DNA of 64,000 bases from SIG307 sp964545045 (GCA_964545045.1 CAZJEN010000004.1:55829-119828), one strand, 5' to 3'. Positions 35,522-44,386 are shown, counted from the first letter of the stretch. Made by a program: numbers and translations. The notes: generated by a model from the letters alone, not told the origin.

Positions 35522-36154
35522 ATGCAGGTACAAAAACAGAATTATCAAAAGAAGCTGGAAGAAACAATTGCAAGGGAGCAGAAGGAAGGCCGGGTGCCGA
35601 CCCTTTTACTTCACAGCTGTTGCGCTCCTTGCAGCAGTTATGTGCTGGAGTATCTTTCGGAATATTTTAAAATTACGGTGTTATACTACAATCCGAATAT
35701 TTCTCCTGCAAAGGAGTACGAAGCCCGGGTGGCGGAGCAGGAGCGTTTGATTTCTGAATTTCCTACAAAATATCCGGTGTCCTTTTTGGCGGGAGAGTAT
35801 CACCCGGAGGAGTTTTATGGGGCGGTAAAGGGCTTGGAAGACTGTCCGGAGGGCGGCGAACGTTGCACCGTATGCTACGAGATGCGTTTGCGGGAGGCTG
35901 CGGAAGCGGCAAAACAAGGCGGATTCGATTATTTTACCACGACCCTTTCCATTAGTCCCTTAAAGGATGCGGAACGGTTAAATTCCATCGGAGGGCGCTT
36001 GGCAGAGGAGTACGGTGTGGCATATTTGTATTCCGATTTTAAAAAGAAAAACGGTTATAAACGGTCTACGGAGTTGTCGGCGCAGTACGGCTTGTACCGG
36101 CAGGATTATTGCGGTTGCGTTTTTTCAAAAGAAGAGCAGGCAAGGCGGAAATGA
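35522..36154 (+). CDS. queH: Epoxyqueuosine reductase QueH
   Basis: A 210-residue DUF208/QueH protein. The characteristic cysteines are present: HSCCAPCSS near the N-terminus, RCTVCYEMRL in the middle and YCGCVFS at the C-terminus; these bind an iron-sulphur cluster and a second metal. QueH performs the last step of queuosine synthesis in tRNA. The ATG at 35522 is favoured over the GTG at 35513, which is too close to the AGGCGG site. Confidence 0.92.
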   Translation: MQVQKQNYQKKLEETIAREQKEGRVPTLLLHSCCAPCSSYVLEYLSEYFKITVLYYNPNISPAKEYEARVAEQERLISEFPTKYPVSFLAGEYHPEEFYGAVKGLEDCPEGGERCTVCYEMRLREAAEAAKQGGFDYFTTTLSISPLKDAERLNSIGGRLAEEYGVAYLYSDFKKKNGYKRSTELSAQYGLYRQDYCGCVFSKEEQARRK

Positions 36155-36181
36155 GTTTTCCGCTTTTTCTTTTTTGTCTCT

Positions 36182-36210
36182 GTATATTTCTTTGAATTCG
36201 GGTGAAACTA
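36182..36210 (+). promoter_or_regulatory. Candidate forespore sigma-F-type promoter of the SpoIIQ-like gene
   Basis: GTATA (36182-36186), 14 bases, GGTGAAACTA (36201-36210), matching the sigma-F -10 pattern GGnnAnAnTR. The spacer is 1-2 bases shorter than usual. No good sigma-A promoter is seen here. Confidence 0.4.
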
Positions 36211-36283
36211 TACTTGCGAAGAAAGAAATTGCGGGGTGGCGAAGGCTTCCTTGCTGATAGTTTGAAAGAGAGGCGTGGAAGAG

Positions 36284-37081
36284 ATGACAAAAAAGACGGA
36301 AGACCAGACAAATAAGAAGGGAATGCGGCTGGTGGCTGCATTCGGAGCAGTGACGCTGATTGCCCTGGGCGCATTGGCGGTGGGACTGATCAATCCGAAG
36401 GAAGGAAAGACACCGAAGAACATTGATTTAAATGCCACCCCGACACCGGGCGTACAAAAGCAGGTTGAGACGGAGAAGCAGGATGTGGCAAAGCAGGTGA
36501 CACCGGTTCCGACGACGGCACCGAAGCAGGATACTACGGAGCCGCAGACGCAACAGGAACCGCAAAAGCCACCGGTGCAAACCGCAGATGCGACACAGGT
36601 TGCGGACAATGAAGTGCCGGAGGATACAGCGGTTTTAAGTCCTGACGGTGTGATTAAGGGATTGAATTTTTCTGCGGAAACGGGAATGCTTTGGCCGGTG
36701 ACAGGAGAGGCGCTTCTTTCCTTTAGCCCGGACCATGCGATTTATCATAAGACGCTGGATTCTTACCGCACCAGTGATGCGGTTTATTTGGAAAGTGCCC
36801 AGGGAACCCATGTGGCAGCGGCAGCGGATGGTGTCGTTACGAGCGTGGCAGAGGAGCTTAAGACCGGAATTACCGTCACCATGCGAGTGTCCGAGGACCA
36901 TGAGATTGTGTACGGTATGCTTTCCGATGTGACGGTAAAGGAAGGGGACTTTGTGGATGCCGGCACGGTATTTGCAACGGTTGCGGCTCCGAGCCGGTAT
37001 TACGCAGAGGACGGAGCCGGAGTGTATATTCAGGTACTGGAGAAGGGTGAGGCTGTGAACCCGATGCTGTTCTTGCAGTAG
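36284..37081 (+). CDS. Degenerate LytM (M23-like) protein, SpoIIQ-like
   Basis: A 265-residue protein. A cytoplasmic N-terminus of ~14 residues and one membrane span (MRLVAAFGAVTLIALGALAV) are followed by a Pro/Thr/Gln-rich linker (~45-110) and a LytM-like domain (~125-265; GTHVAAAADGVVTSVAEEL.., VKEGDFVDAGTVFATV). The M23 zinc ligands are absent: the H-x3-D position reads YRTSD and the HLS position reads MLS. This is the layout of SpoIIQ, the forespore half of the engulfment channel. RBS GAGAGG favours the ATG at 36284 over the GTG at 36275. Confidence 0.72.
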   Translation: MTKKTEDQTNKKGMRLVAAFGAVTLIALGALAVGLINPKEGKTPKNIDLNATPTPGVQKQVETEKQDVAKQVTPVPTTAPKQDTTEPQTQQEPQKPPVQTADATQVADNEVPEDTAVLSPDGVIKGLNFSAETGMLWPVTGEALLSFSPDHAIYHKTLDSYRTSDAVYLESAQGTHVAAAADGVVTSVAEELKTGITVTMRVSEDHEIVYGMLSDVTVKEGDFVDAGTVFATVAAPSRYYAEDGAGVYIQVLEKGEAVNPMLFLQ

Positions 37082-37129
37082 TAAGTGAGTTTTTTTTAGA
37101 ATTAGTAACAAATCCAAGTCAGGTATCAT

Positions 37130-37348
37130 AGATTGAGATATACGGGGAGCGGCAATGGGGCCGCTCCCGCAGGCGGGAAGACGGACCGGTTCCGGACCGC
37201 GGTACATATTTCAAAGGGAAAATATGCAGTCGGTATGTTTTACTGGAAATATGTTGCGCGAGCATGGTAAGGTACAAGGTTTGCCGACTGCTTGAGCATA
37301 GATCGGTGGGGCTGTCGCAGGCAACGAATGCGCAGCCCCACTTTTGCT
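37130..37348 (+). ncRNA. Candidate structured non-coding RNA with own terminator
   Basis: The ~220 bases after the SpoIIQ-like gene have no open frame and dense pairing: GGGAGCGGC/GCCGCTCCC (37145-37153 with 37160-37168), a CATATTT/AAATATG hairpin near 37204-37226, a long-range GCAGTCGG/CCGACTGC (37226-37233 with 37284-37291), and a terminator GTGGGGCTG/CAGCCCCAC (37306-37341) followed by TTTT. It lacks the SRP GGAAGGAGCA-type loop, the RNase P core and a tmRNA-like reading frame. No family recognised. Confidence 0.5.
37306..37346 (+). terminator. Intrinsic terminator after the candidate RNA
   Basis: A 9-bp GTGGGGCTG/CAGCCCCAC stem with an inner CGCA/TGCG pairing, then CTTTTG. Confidence 0.8.
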
Positions 37349-37365
37349 TATCGGTGTATTACTAT

Positions 37366-37658
37366 AAGTCGGCCCCTTTTTTCGTAACGGTTATGAAACA
37401 GTCGACGTCCTTCGCAGTATCCTTTTTCTCGTACTTCGGATAGAGTCTTTCTAATTACTTCGGGAGCGGTGGTCCAAAGGTAACGCAACCGCCCTGATGC
37501 GGCATCCATGCCTTATGGCGGGCTCGTCCGGACTTCCTGTCCGGACGTTGCTGACAGCCGGCGAAGTAATAAGAAAGTCTACTATCCTGCGTAAAGTTCA
37601 AAAGGATAATGCGAAGGACATCGACTTTATTCAACGTGATGTAAAAAAGAGACCGACT
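37366..37658. repeat. Element B: second copy of the element A architecture
   Basis: Nested arms: AAGTCGG near 37366 with CCGACTT near 37653, 37401-37426 with 37600-37625 (24/26 paired), GGATAG/CTATCC (37438-37443 with 37582-37587), and 37444-37462 with 37562-37580 (17/19). The apical domain contains ACGCAACCG (37483-37491), GGCA-TCCA-TGCC, a 9-bp/5-nt hairpin (37525-37547) and CGTTGCTGACAG (37546-37557). The two core stem arms are near identical to element A, but outer arms and apical hairpins differ in sequence while keeping pairing. Together with the RNA above, it fills the 742-base gap 37082-37823. Confidence 0.8.
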
Positions 37659-37823
37659 TTTTGTGCAACTACAAGGACTACGCAAGAGTCCGCCACGCCC
37701 GATACCGCTGCGTATTCGGTGCTCGCGACTGTCCATTTTTGTTTATTTTTTGAGAAAAGTTAAGTTTGTCGATGCTTCAGCCGATATATCATATGGGATA
37801 GTATGTCCTATAGGAGGTGCGGC

Positions 37824-40043
37824 ATGAAAAGAGGGAAAACAGTTAAATTCGGCATTTTAATGCTTTTATTGATAGCGGCAGTGTTTTTTGCCATGGGAAA
37901 CGGAAAGAAGGCGGAGGCGGCCCCAAAGCAGTTGGCGTCCATTACGGCGGTTTATACGGGGGGGACGGTTCTGGTGGGGCATTCCGTCGATTTGGATAAG
38001 CTGACGGTCATGGGCTTGTATACGGACGGAAGTTACGTGAAGCTAAAGGATTATGCTTTATCTACTTACGTGGTAGGAGAAAAGGGCAATAATTTCATTA
38101 CGGTTATGAGTGAGGGCGTGACAGGAAACTTTGTGGTAAAAGGCAAAGAGGTTCTGCGTATCACCGCGACTTATTCCCAGAGTAATATGGTGATCGGGGA
38201 GAGCCTGGATCGGAAGAAGCTTGCCGTATATGTTTATTACAGTGACGGTACCAACGGGACGACGGAGGACTATGTGTTGTCCAATACGGTGGTGGGAAAG
38301 CTCGGATTAAACGAGTTTACCGTAATTTATGAAGGCGTGACAACGAAGTTTGCGGTGAACGGAAAGGAAGAGAGAAGGCCGCGCAACATTTATGCCAGAT
38401 ACGGCGGGCCGGCAGTGATTGTCGGAAATGCGCCGAAACGGGATGATTTTTATGTCAGCGTATTTTATAACGACAATACGACGGAGCAGATAACTACCTT
38501 TGAATTGACACCGTCCGTGATTCAGAAGGAAGGCAGCAATACGGTATTGGTATCTTACGGAGAATTGTCTACGGAGGTAAAAATAACCGGTCTTGCCAAG
38601 GCGGTGATCGGAATTCAGGCGGAATATACGGGCTTGCCGGTGGTAATCGGTAAGACCGTCTCGGCGGAGGATATTAAGGTAACAGCGACCTTTAATGACG
38701 GAACAAAGGATACAGTTACGAATTTCACGCTTTCCAGTTCTGTGGTATATAAAATCGGTGATAACCTGATTATGGTATTTTGTAACGGAAAATCCGCATA
38801 TATTAAGGTGCGCGGTGTGGAGGCGGAAATTATCGATTATTCCACGGGTATTGAAGAAGTAATCCGGGAGAGCAAGGTTTCCAGCCGTATCAAGCTTGCC
38901 ATCGGCGCAAAGGCGGATGAAAGTGCGATTTCCATCGAAAAGGTAGATAAGAAGCTGGTAGAAAAGGCGATGCATCGACTGGTACAGACGGATGAATATT
39001 TGGCCTTTGAAGTGGTGTTTGATGATCCGGAGCAAGATGTATATCTTCCGATGACCATGAAGGTGTCTGTACCTGCGGGATTCGATCGGAAGCAGTTCGC
39101 GGTATTTTATACAACCAACCGGAAGACTATCATGGCTCAGATGAACGGTGAGTTTTTAAAGGATGGTTATTATGAATTCAAGATGTTCCAGCCGGGGACC
39201 TATATCATTGCGGATTGTACGCCGCTTATCTATGTGGAGACATTGGCTTTGGAGGAGTCGGAACTGACCTTACGCCTTGACCGAAGTTATTCCCTGGATC
39301 CGGAAATTTTACCGCACGCGGCTACCAATAAAAAGGTGACATATACCTCTTCCAGACCGCAGATAGTATCGGTTTCCGAATACGGTACCCTAAAGGCTTT
39401 AAAAACCGGAACAGCAATCATTACGGTGGAAGCGCAGGACGGCAGCGGCAAAAAGTGCAAGCTCCGTGTAAACGTCGTAAAGAAAAAAGGAAAATTTGAT
39501 GCAGATATCGCGGTATTCAGTGATGAACTGAGCAAGGTACGGGATGCCTATGACTTTATCGATTTTCTTGACTATCTCGAGGAAGAAATCGATGAGCGCA
39601 CTTACGATATGGATGAACGGACCTTAGAGGTATATACAAAGGAACTGGAGTCCTGGATCGGCGGATGGGATGATAAAGACATTGCCCTTGATGCGGAGGA
39701 ATGGCTCCTTGTTCTGGAGTTGTTGTATGAACGTGGCGATTATGCCGATGCGGCATTGTTATTCGGTGACGGTGCCATGTTTAAGACGGAGATTCAAGAG
39801 CTGAACGCACAATTGGATTTGATAGAGACGCCGGAGGATTTTGCATTATTCAGTGAAACGTTCTTTATGGAGTTTGAGGAGACCTTTGCAGAACTGGAAG
39901 AAAAAGACGCGATGCTGTATTTGATGGCGATTCTGACTTGGGCAGAGGAAGTACAGGAGAACATCGGCAGCTATAAGTGGAGCGAAGATGTTCTGGTGCT
40001 GTATCAGGAGTGGATGGATGAGCTTGAACTGTACGGGTTTTAG
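37824..40043 (+). CDS. Secreted multi-domain Ig-like (Big) surface protein
   Basis: A 739-residue protein. The signal peptide MKRGKTVKFGILMLLLIAAV ends near residue 33 (AEAA). Four tandem bacterial Ig-like repeats of ~75 residues follow (each ITAxYxGxxVxxG..LxVxxxYxDGS..F), then a ZU5-like or linker part, a Big_2 domain (~480-560; TYTSSRPQIVSVSEYGTLKA) and a very acidic helical C-terminal domain of ~190 residues. No LPxTG motif or membrane anchor is seen. A secreted or wall-associated protein with unknown ligand. AGGAGG precedes the ATG at 37824. Confidence 0.78.
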   Translation: MKRGKTVKFGILMLLLIAAVFFAMGNGKKAEAAPKQLASITAVYTGGTVLVGHSVDLDKLTVMGLYTDGSYVKLKDYALSTYVVGEKGNNFITVMSEGVTGNFVVKGKEVLRITATYSQSNMVIGESLDRKKLAVYVYYSDGTNGTTEDYVLSNTVVGKLGLNEFTVIYEGVTTKFAVNGKEERRPRNIYARYGGPAVIVGNAPKRDDFYVSVFYNDNTTEQITTFELTPSVIQKEGSNTVLVSYGELSTEVKITGLAKAVIGIQAEYTGLPVVIGKTVSAEDIKVTATFNDGTKDTVTNFTLSSSVVYKIGDNLIMVFCNGKSAYIKVRGVEAEIIDYSTGIEEVIRESKVSSRIKLAIGAKADESAISIEKVDKKLVEKAMHRLVQTDEYLAFEVVFDDPEQDVYLPMTMKVSVPAGFDRKQFAVFYTTNRKTIMAQMNGEFLKDGYYEFKMFQPGTYIIADCTPLIYVETLALEESELTLRLDRSYSLDPEILPHAATNKKVTYTSSRPQIVSVSEYGTLKALKTGTAIITVEAQDGSGKKCKLRVNVVKKKGKFDADIAVFSDELSKVRDAYDFIDFLDYLEEEIDERTYDMDERTLEVYTKELESWIGGWDDKDIALDAEEWLLVLELLYERGDYADAALLFGDGAMFKTEIQELNAQLDLIETPEDFALFSETFFMEFEETFAELEEKDAMLYLMAILTWAEEVQENIGSYKWSEDVLVLYQEWMDELELYGF

Positions 40044-40093
40044 TGAATGTTATATCTCGAACTATTTTTTGTAAGGTTTTCTTATCGCAAGAA

Positions 40094-40126
40094 TGGGGCT
40101 GCGCATTTTCATGCGTCAGCCCCGTC
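40094..40126. terminator. Bidirectional terminator between the Ig-like gene and the kinase-like gene
   Basis: GGGGCTGCGCAT and ATGCGTCAGCCCC pair around TTTC, between convergent genes. Confidence 0.7.
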
Positions 40127-40133
40127 GTTGTGC

Positions 40134-40745
40134 TTATAAACCTTTTACGAAGTTATAGATACAGTCCACAGTATGGTCAATGCCCATCAGACTGCTGTCT
40201 ACGGAAAGATGATAGTTGGAAGCGATGCCCCACTTTTCACCGGAGTGATAGTTGTAGTAGTTTGCACGGCGCTTATCGTTCTTTAAAACAACTTCTTCGG
40301 CGCGGTCAGGGTCCACACCTTCTACGCGGATGGCACGTTCGATACGGAACGGCATGTCGGCATGGATGAAAAGATGAACGGCATTTTCCAAATCCTTCAG
40401 AACATAATGGGAACAACGACCGATAACGATACAAGGTCCCTCTTCCGCTACCTTGCGGATGACATTGGACTGGGCAAGGTAAATGCGGTCATCCAAAGAA
40501 AGATTGGAAAAACCTAAATCCTGACTGCCGTAAGAACTCATACCCATGGCAATGGAGTAGAGCAGGCTGTTGGTAGCTTTTTTCTCGGCGTTTTCAAAAA
40601 CAGCCTCCGCAAAACCGCTTTCCTGCGCGGCCCTGGTAATCAGTTCGTTGTCGTAGAACGGAATCCCAAGCTTCTCTGCAAGCTTTTTGCCGATTTCTCT
40701 GCCGCCGCTGCCGTATTGTCTGCTGATTGTAATGACTTTATTCAT
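40134..40745 (-). CDS. Cytidylate kinase-like family protein
   Basis: A 203-residue P-loop kinase of the cytidylate-kinase-like family common in Firmicutes. The N-terminal ISRQYGSGGREIGKKLAEKL is the nucleotide-binding loop. CIVIGRCSHYVL and RAIRVEGVDPDRAEEVVLKNDKRRANYY (lid region) follow. The actual substrate is uncertain because canonical CMP kinase is a different subfamily. AAGGGGGGC precedes the ATG. Monocistronic with its own promoter. Confidence 0.85.
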   Translation of the reverse strand: MNKVITISRQYGSGGREIGKKLAEKLGIPFYDNELITRAAQESGFAEAVFENAEKKATNSLLYSIAMGMSSYGSQDLGFSNLSLDDRIYLAQSNVIRKVAEEGPCIVIGRCSHYVLKDLENAVHLFIHADMPFRIERAIRVEGVDPDRAEEVVLKNDKRRANYYNYHSGEKWGIASNYHLSVDSSLMGIDHTVDCIYNFVKGL

Positions 40746-40805
40746 AAAAAGCCCCCCTTTCGGATGCTACAAGATGTACATAAAACAGCTTGATTTTACA
40801 ATAAT

Positions 40806-40834
40806 ATTATACACAATTTCCGGAGAAAAATCAA
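40806..40834 (-). promoter_or_regulatory. Promoter of the cytidylate-kinase-like gene
   Basis: Minus strand TTGATT (40834-40829), 17 bases, TATAAT (40811-40806). Confidence 0.75.
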
Positions 40835-41013
40835 GAGAAGGACATGGTCGAATGCATAAGAACTTAACAATCGTAATAAATTATTAAGAATTTATATACT
40901 GATTTTTTTACATTTACGTGATAGAATATGTTTTGTGGATATCCGTTTGTATATGATAGGTGGGAATAGAGAGAGTACGGATAAATGCGGTGTAAAGGAG
41001 GACAACACTACTC

Positions 41014-41928
41014 ATGGGTAATGAACCTGAAAAGATTATCGAGCTGGTAAACGTGAGCAAGATTTACCGTATGGGGAACGAAAAGATTTATGCGGTGGAT
41101 AATGTCAGCTTCGATATTAAAAAAGGTGAGTTTTGTTGCCTCCTGGGCACCTCAGGCTCCGGTAAGTCAACGTTGTTGAATTTGATGGCGGGTATCGAAA
41201 AGGCGACTTCCGGGAAGATTATAATTAAAGGGAAAAACATTCCGAAAATGAACGAAAACAGTCTGGCCAGATTCCGGCAACGGTATCTGGGCTTTGTTTT
41301 TCAGGCGTATAATTTGATTAATTCCATGACAGCTTTGGAAAATGTAGAATTTCCTCTCGTGTTTAAACGGGTACCGGGAAAGAGGAGGAAAAAGCTGGCG
41401 AAGGAGATGCTGGTTAAGGTGGGATTGAGCAGTAGACTGGCTCATAAACCGAAGGAAATGTCCGGCGGACAGCAGCAACGTGTCGGTATTGCAAGAGCCT
41501 TTGTGGCAATGCCGGAGATTGTATTCGCCGATGAGCCTACGGGTAATTTGGATACGAAGACAACCATCGAAGTGATGGAACTGATAAAGCAGATGGCGCG
41601 GGATAACAACCAGACCATTGTCATGGTTACCCACGACCGGAGTTTGGCGGCATATGCGGATAAGGTAATACATATTTTGGACGGAAAGATACAGAGCATC
41701 GAAGTGACCGGCCGGAATACGGGAGGGGATATGCAGGAGCAGCTAAAGGCAATCTCACGCAAGATTCTGATGGATCGTGGCGGAGATGCGGGCGTGGCTT
41801 CGGCTCCGGTGCTGACAGCCGAAGAAACGAAAGACACCATAGAGGTTCAGGTGCCGAAGGATGCGGTGGTCAGACCGGCGAGTGTGAGAATGATTGATTC
41901 GGAGAACTGGAAAGGAAATAAGAAATGA
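41014..41928 (+). CDS. ABC transporter ATP-binding protein (MacB/LolD type)
   Basis: A 304-residue ATPase with Walker A GTSGSGKST, Q-loop VFQAYNLI, signature MSGGQQQRVGIARAF, Walker B IVFADEPTGNLD and H-loop VTHD. The GNLDTKTT motif is typical of the MacB/FtsE/LolD group. A ~70-residue C-terminal extension is unusual. It is the first gene of a four-gene set (ATPase, CARDB-type protein, small membrane protein, MacB-type permease). Its stop overlaps the next start (ATGA). Confidence 0.9.
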   Translation: MGNEPEKIIELVNVSKIYRMGNEKIYAVDNVSFDIKKGEFCCLLGTSGSGKSTLLNLMAGIEKATSGKIIIKGKNIPKMNENSLARFRQRYLGFVFQAYNLINSMTALENVEFPLVFKRVPGKRRKKLAKEMLVKVGLSSRLAHKPKEMSGGQQQRVGIARAFVAMPEIVFADEPTGNLDTKTTIEVMELIKQMARDNNQTIVMVTHDRSLAAYADKVIHILDGKIQSIEVTGRNTGGDMQEQLKAISRKILMDRGGDAGVASAPVLTAEETKDTIEVQVPKDAVVRPASVRMIDSENWKGNKK

Positions 41929-44057
41929 AGAAGAAATTACTGACGATTTTTTTAATGGCAAGTGTTTTGTTTACGGCGGTGGGGAGTACCGGAGATATGT
42001 ACTCGGCACAGGCGGCGGTAAAATATTCCAATCTTGCGGTGGCAGAGGGGGCTGATACCAGATTGATGCTTACACCGGGTGCCACCACTAATGTGATTGT
42101 TCCGGTAAAGTCTGTGAAGGACGTGATTTTTGAACCGAAGTTTGAAGTAGTTTTGCCGGAGGGGGCTCCCTTTGAGGTAACCGGTTTTAAGGTGTTTCAG
42201 GATAACGGATGGAATGTGTCGGATTACAGTTATATCGGTGCCAGCGGAAATGCGATGCTGAGCTTTTCCGTAATTACAAAGGAAACCGCGAAAATCGGCA
42301 ATTATGATTTTAAGATACGGTATGAGGATTGGGGTTACTCCGAGGGAGTAATTACGGAGGGAGATAAGGAATACCTTCAGAGTATCACTTTTACCGGTAT
42401 CGTAAGAGAGGAAAAGATTCCGGCGGAGTTTGCGGTCAGTGATATGAAGGTTACCGGTGATTTAAAGCCGGGCGGGATTGCCACGGTTTCTTTTAAGGTG
42501 ACCAATTCCGGTGAGCTGGAGGCAAAAAATGTCTGCCTTTCCGGGGATTATTCCGCAGGGCAGTTGATTCCGCAGTATACGACCTATACAAGAAAGCTGG
42601 GAGATTTAAAGACAAAGGATTCTGCAGAGGTTTCTTTAAAGGTAAAGGTGTTGGAAAATGTAACCCAGGGAATGGTACAGCTTCCGCTTGTGATTACATA
42701 TAAGGACAGTGAAGGTGCGTCGTATACCGCATCCTCCAATAATATTCTGTATCTTGAGGTTGATATTCCGAAGGAAGAGGAAACTACCTTTGAGAACGGT
42801 ACCTTGTTGGTGAACGGAGTAAAACAGAGTCCGTCCAAACCGAAGGCAGGAGACAGAGTTTCTTTGACCTTTAATATGGAGAATACCGGTGAGAGGGATT
42901 ATACGGATACAAAGCTGTATGTGAATTATGTGTCCGGTACCGGTTTCGAACCGGTCAGTGCCGAGCCGTATCAGTATGTGGGTACCATTAAGGCAGGTCA
43001 GAAAAAGTCCGTTACCGTGAATGTGATTGCCGGAAAAGACATTGCAGAGGGAATGAATACTCTTACCGTAGATTACGAATATAAGGATGGTCATAAGGCG
43101 GCGACCTCCGACAGCGTTACTTTGTATGTCCTGAATGTGCAGAAGGAGGAAAATGCCGGTCTCAGTAAACCGAAGCTGATGGTTTCCGAGTTTTCCGCAA
43201 GCAGTGATGTGGTGAAGTCCGGAGAGGAATTTGACTTTACCTTTTCTGTATATAACACACATAGTGAAACTGCGGCAAAGAACATTAAGGTTACAGTAAC
43301 CAGTGAAATGTTTTCCGTAACCAAAGGCAGCAACAGCTTCTTTATGCCGGTGATTGCTCCGGGTGAGAGTGAGCAGATTACCATTAATTTAAAGGCCAGT
43401 GCGGCGGCAATGACGGGCAGTTATCCGGTGGATATCCGTATGGAGTACGAGTATGACGGAATGCCGGTGACGGAAGCAAACGCAGGCGGCGTGGAAGTAA
43501 CGGAGACGAAGATGCTACTGATTAAAGAAAACTTGCGTGTTTCCGTAGAAAATGTAACGGTAGGCGGATGGAATACGCCGTATGTGGATCAGCCGACCCA
43601 GTTGGCATTTTCTGTATACAACATGGGGAAGTCTCAGTTAAATAATGTGTACTTTACGGTAGAGGGCGATTTCGAGGTAGCAAACGGCAGTTCCTATTAT
43701 TACGGTACATTGCAGGCGGGCTATCCGGATTATGTGGAAATGGATATTACGCCGTTGGCGGCGGGTGATGTGACCGGTAAGTTGATTGTTCACATGGAAG
43801 ACAGTAACGGCGACGAAGTGACTTATGAAACCGAGATTACAGGCTATGTTATGGAAGAAAGCGGCGGTGATATCGGTTTGGAGAATCCGGGATTTGATTT
43901 TCCGGTAGATGTTCCGCCGGTGGAAGAACCGCAGAAACCGCTTGTTTCTCTTCCGGTTTTTATCGTGGCATTGATTGCTGTATTCCTTGTTTCTTTCTTT
44001 ACGGCAAGAGGCATTCGTATCGCATGCTATAAGAAGAAACTTCGCAAGGAAGAATAG
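41925..44057 (+). CDS. Membrane-anchored CARDB-type repeat protein of an ABC system
   Basis: A 710-residue protein: signal peptide (MKKKLLTIFLMASVLFTAVG), an extracellular region with repeated CARDB/NPCBM-like beta domains (VSFKVTNSGELEAKNV, LTFNMENTGERDYTDT, FTFSVYNTHSETAAKN, LAFSVYNMGKSQLNNV), and one C-terminal membrane span (PVFIVALIAVFLVSFFTARG) with a basic cytoplasmic end. Four copies of the xxFxVxNxG motif are visible. It probably forms the large extracellular part of the exporter. It overlaps the ATPase gene by 4 bases. Confidence 0.75.
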   Translation: MKKKLLTIFLMASVLFTAVGSTGDMYSAQAAVKYSNLAVAEGADTRLMLTPGATTNVIVPVKSVKDVIFEPKFEVVLPEGAPFEVTGFKVFQDNGWNVSDYSYIGASGNAMLSFSVITKETAKIGNYDFKIRYEDWGYSEGVITEGDKEYLQSITFTGIVREEKIPAEFAVSDMKVTGDLKPGGIATVSFKVTNSGELEAKNVCLSGDYSAGQLIPQYTTYTRKLGDLKTKDSAEVSLKVKVLENVTQGMVQLPLVITYKDSEGASYTASSNNILYLEVDIPKEEETTFENGTLLVNGVKQSPSKPKAGDRVSLTFNMENTGERDYTDTKLYVNYVSGTGFEPVSAEPYQYVGTIKAGQKKSVTVNVIAGKDIAEGMNTLTVDYEYKDGHKAATSDSVTLYVLNVQKEENAGLSKPKLMVSEFSASSDVVKSGEEFDFTFSVYNTHSETAAKNIKVTVTSEMFSVTKGSNSFFMPVIAPGESEQITINLKASAAAMTGSYPVDIRMEYEYDGMPVTEANAGGVEVTETKMLLIKENLRVSVENVTVGGWNTPYVDQPTQLAFSVYNMGKSQLNNVYFTVEGDFEVANGSSYYYGTLQAGYPDYVEMDITPLAAGDVTGKLIVHMEDSNGDEVTYETEITGYVMEESGGDIGLENPGFDFPVDVPPVEEPQKPLVSLPVFIVALIAVFLVSFFTARGIRIACYKKKLRKEE

Positions 44058-44119
44058 GCTGACGGCGGAGGACCGAAAACTTAGAGAACGGGCAATGACG
44101 GCACGGGAAAGGTGAACGT

Positions 44120-44386
44120 ATGGAGACAGTAGTGGTAGATGAAATTGTGACCGGAGATATGGATTATATGATTGGAAATATGGAATTTGCCGGTGACATG
44201 GATTATATGGTCGGAATGGATGATATGACGGAAGGGACGCAGGAGGTGCCTTTGGGCGATAAACTGATGGGCTCCCGGGTGTTTATTGGCGGTGTGGCAG
44301 CGGCTGTACTGGCAATCGGAGTTTTGCTGGGCCTTTTGTCGGCAAAGCGCAAGATAAAAAAAGGAATTGATTTGTATGAGGATTAG
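44120..44386 (+). CDS. Small single-span membrane protein with DMDYM repeats
   Basis: An 88-residue protein. The N-terminal half is rich in Met and Asp with a repeated GDMDYM(I/V)G motif (residues ~12-19 and ~24-31). One membrane span (VFIGGVAAAVLAIGVLLGLL) is followed by a basic cytoplasmic tail. No family recognised. It overlaps the start of the permease gene by 11 bases and is therefore probably part of the same transporter. GGGAAAGG precedes the ATG. Confidence 0.65.
   Translation: METVVVDEIVTGDMDYMIGNMEFAGDMDYMVGMDDMTEGTQEVPLGDKLMGSRVFIGGVAAAVLAIGVLLGLLSAKRKIKKGIDLYED

Noticed and set aside
37130..37348. Candidate RNA as SRP RNA, 6S RNA, RNase P RNA or tmRNA
   Set aside because: The conserved SRP apical loop, the RNase P GAAAGUCC-type core, the 6S open central bubble and a tmRNA tag frame were not seen.
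37497..37763. An 88-residue frame running through element B
   Set aside because: It crosses paired arms of the inverted repeat and has no start signal.
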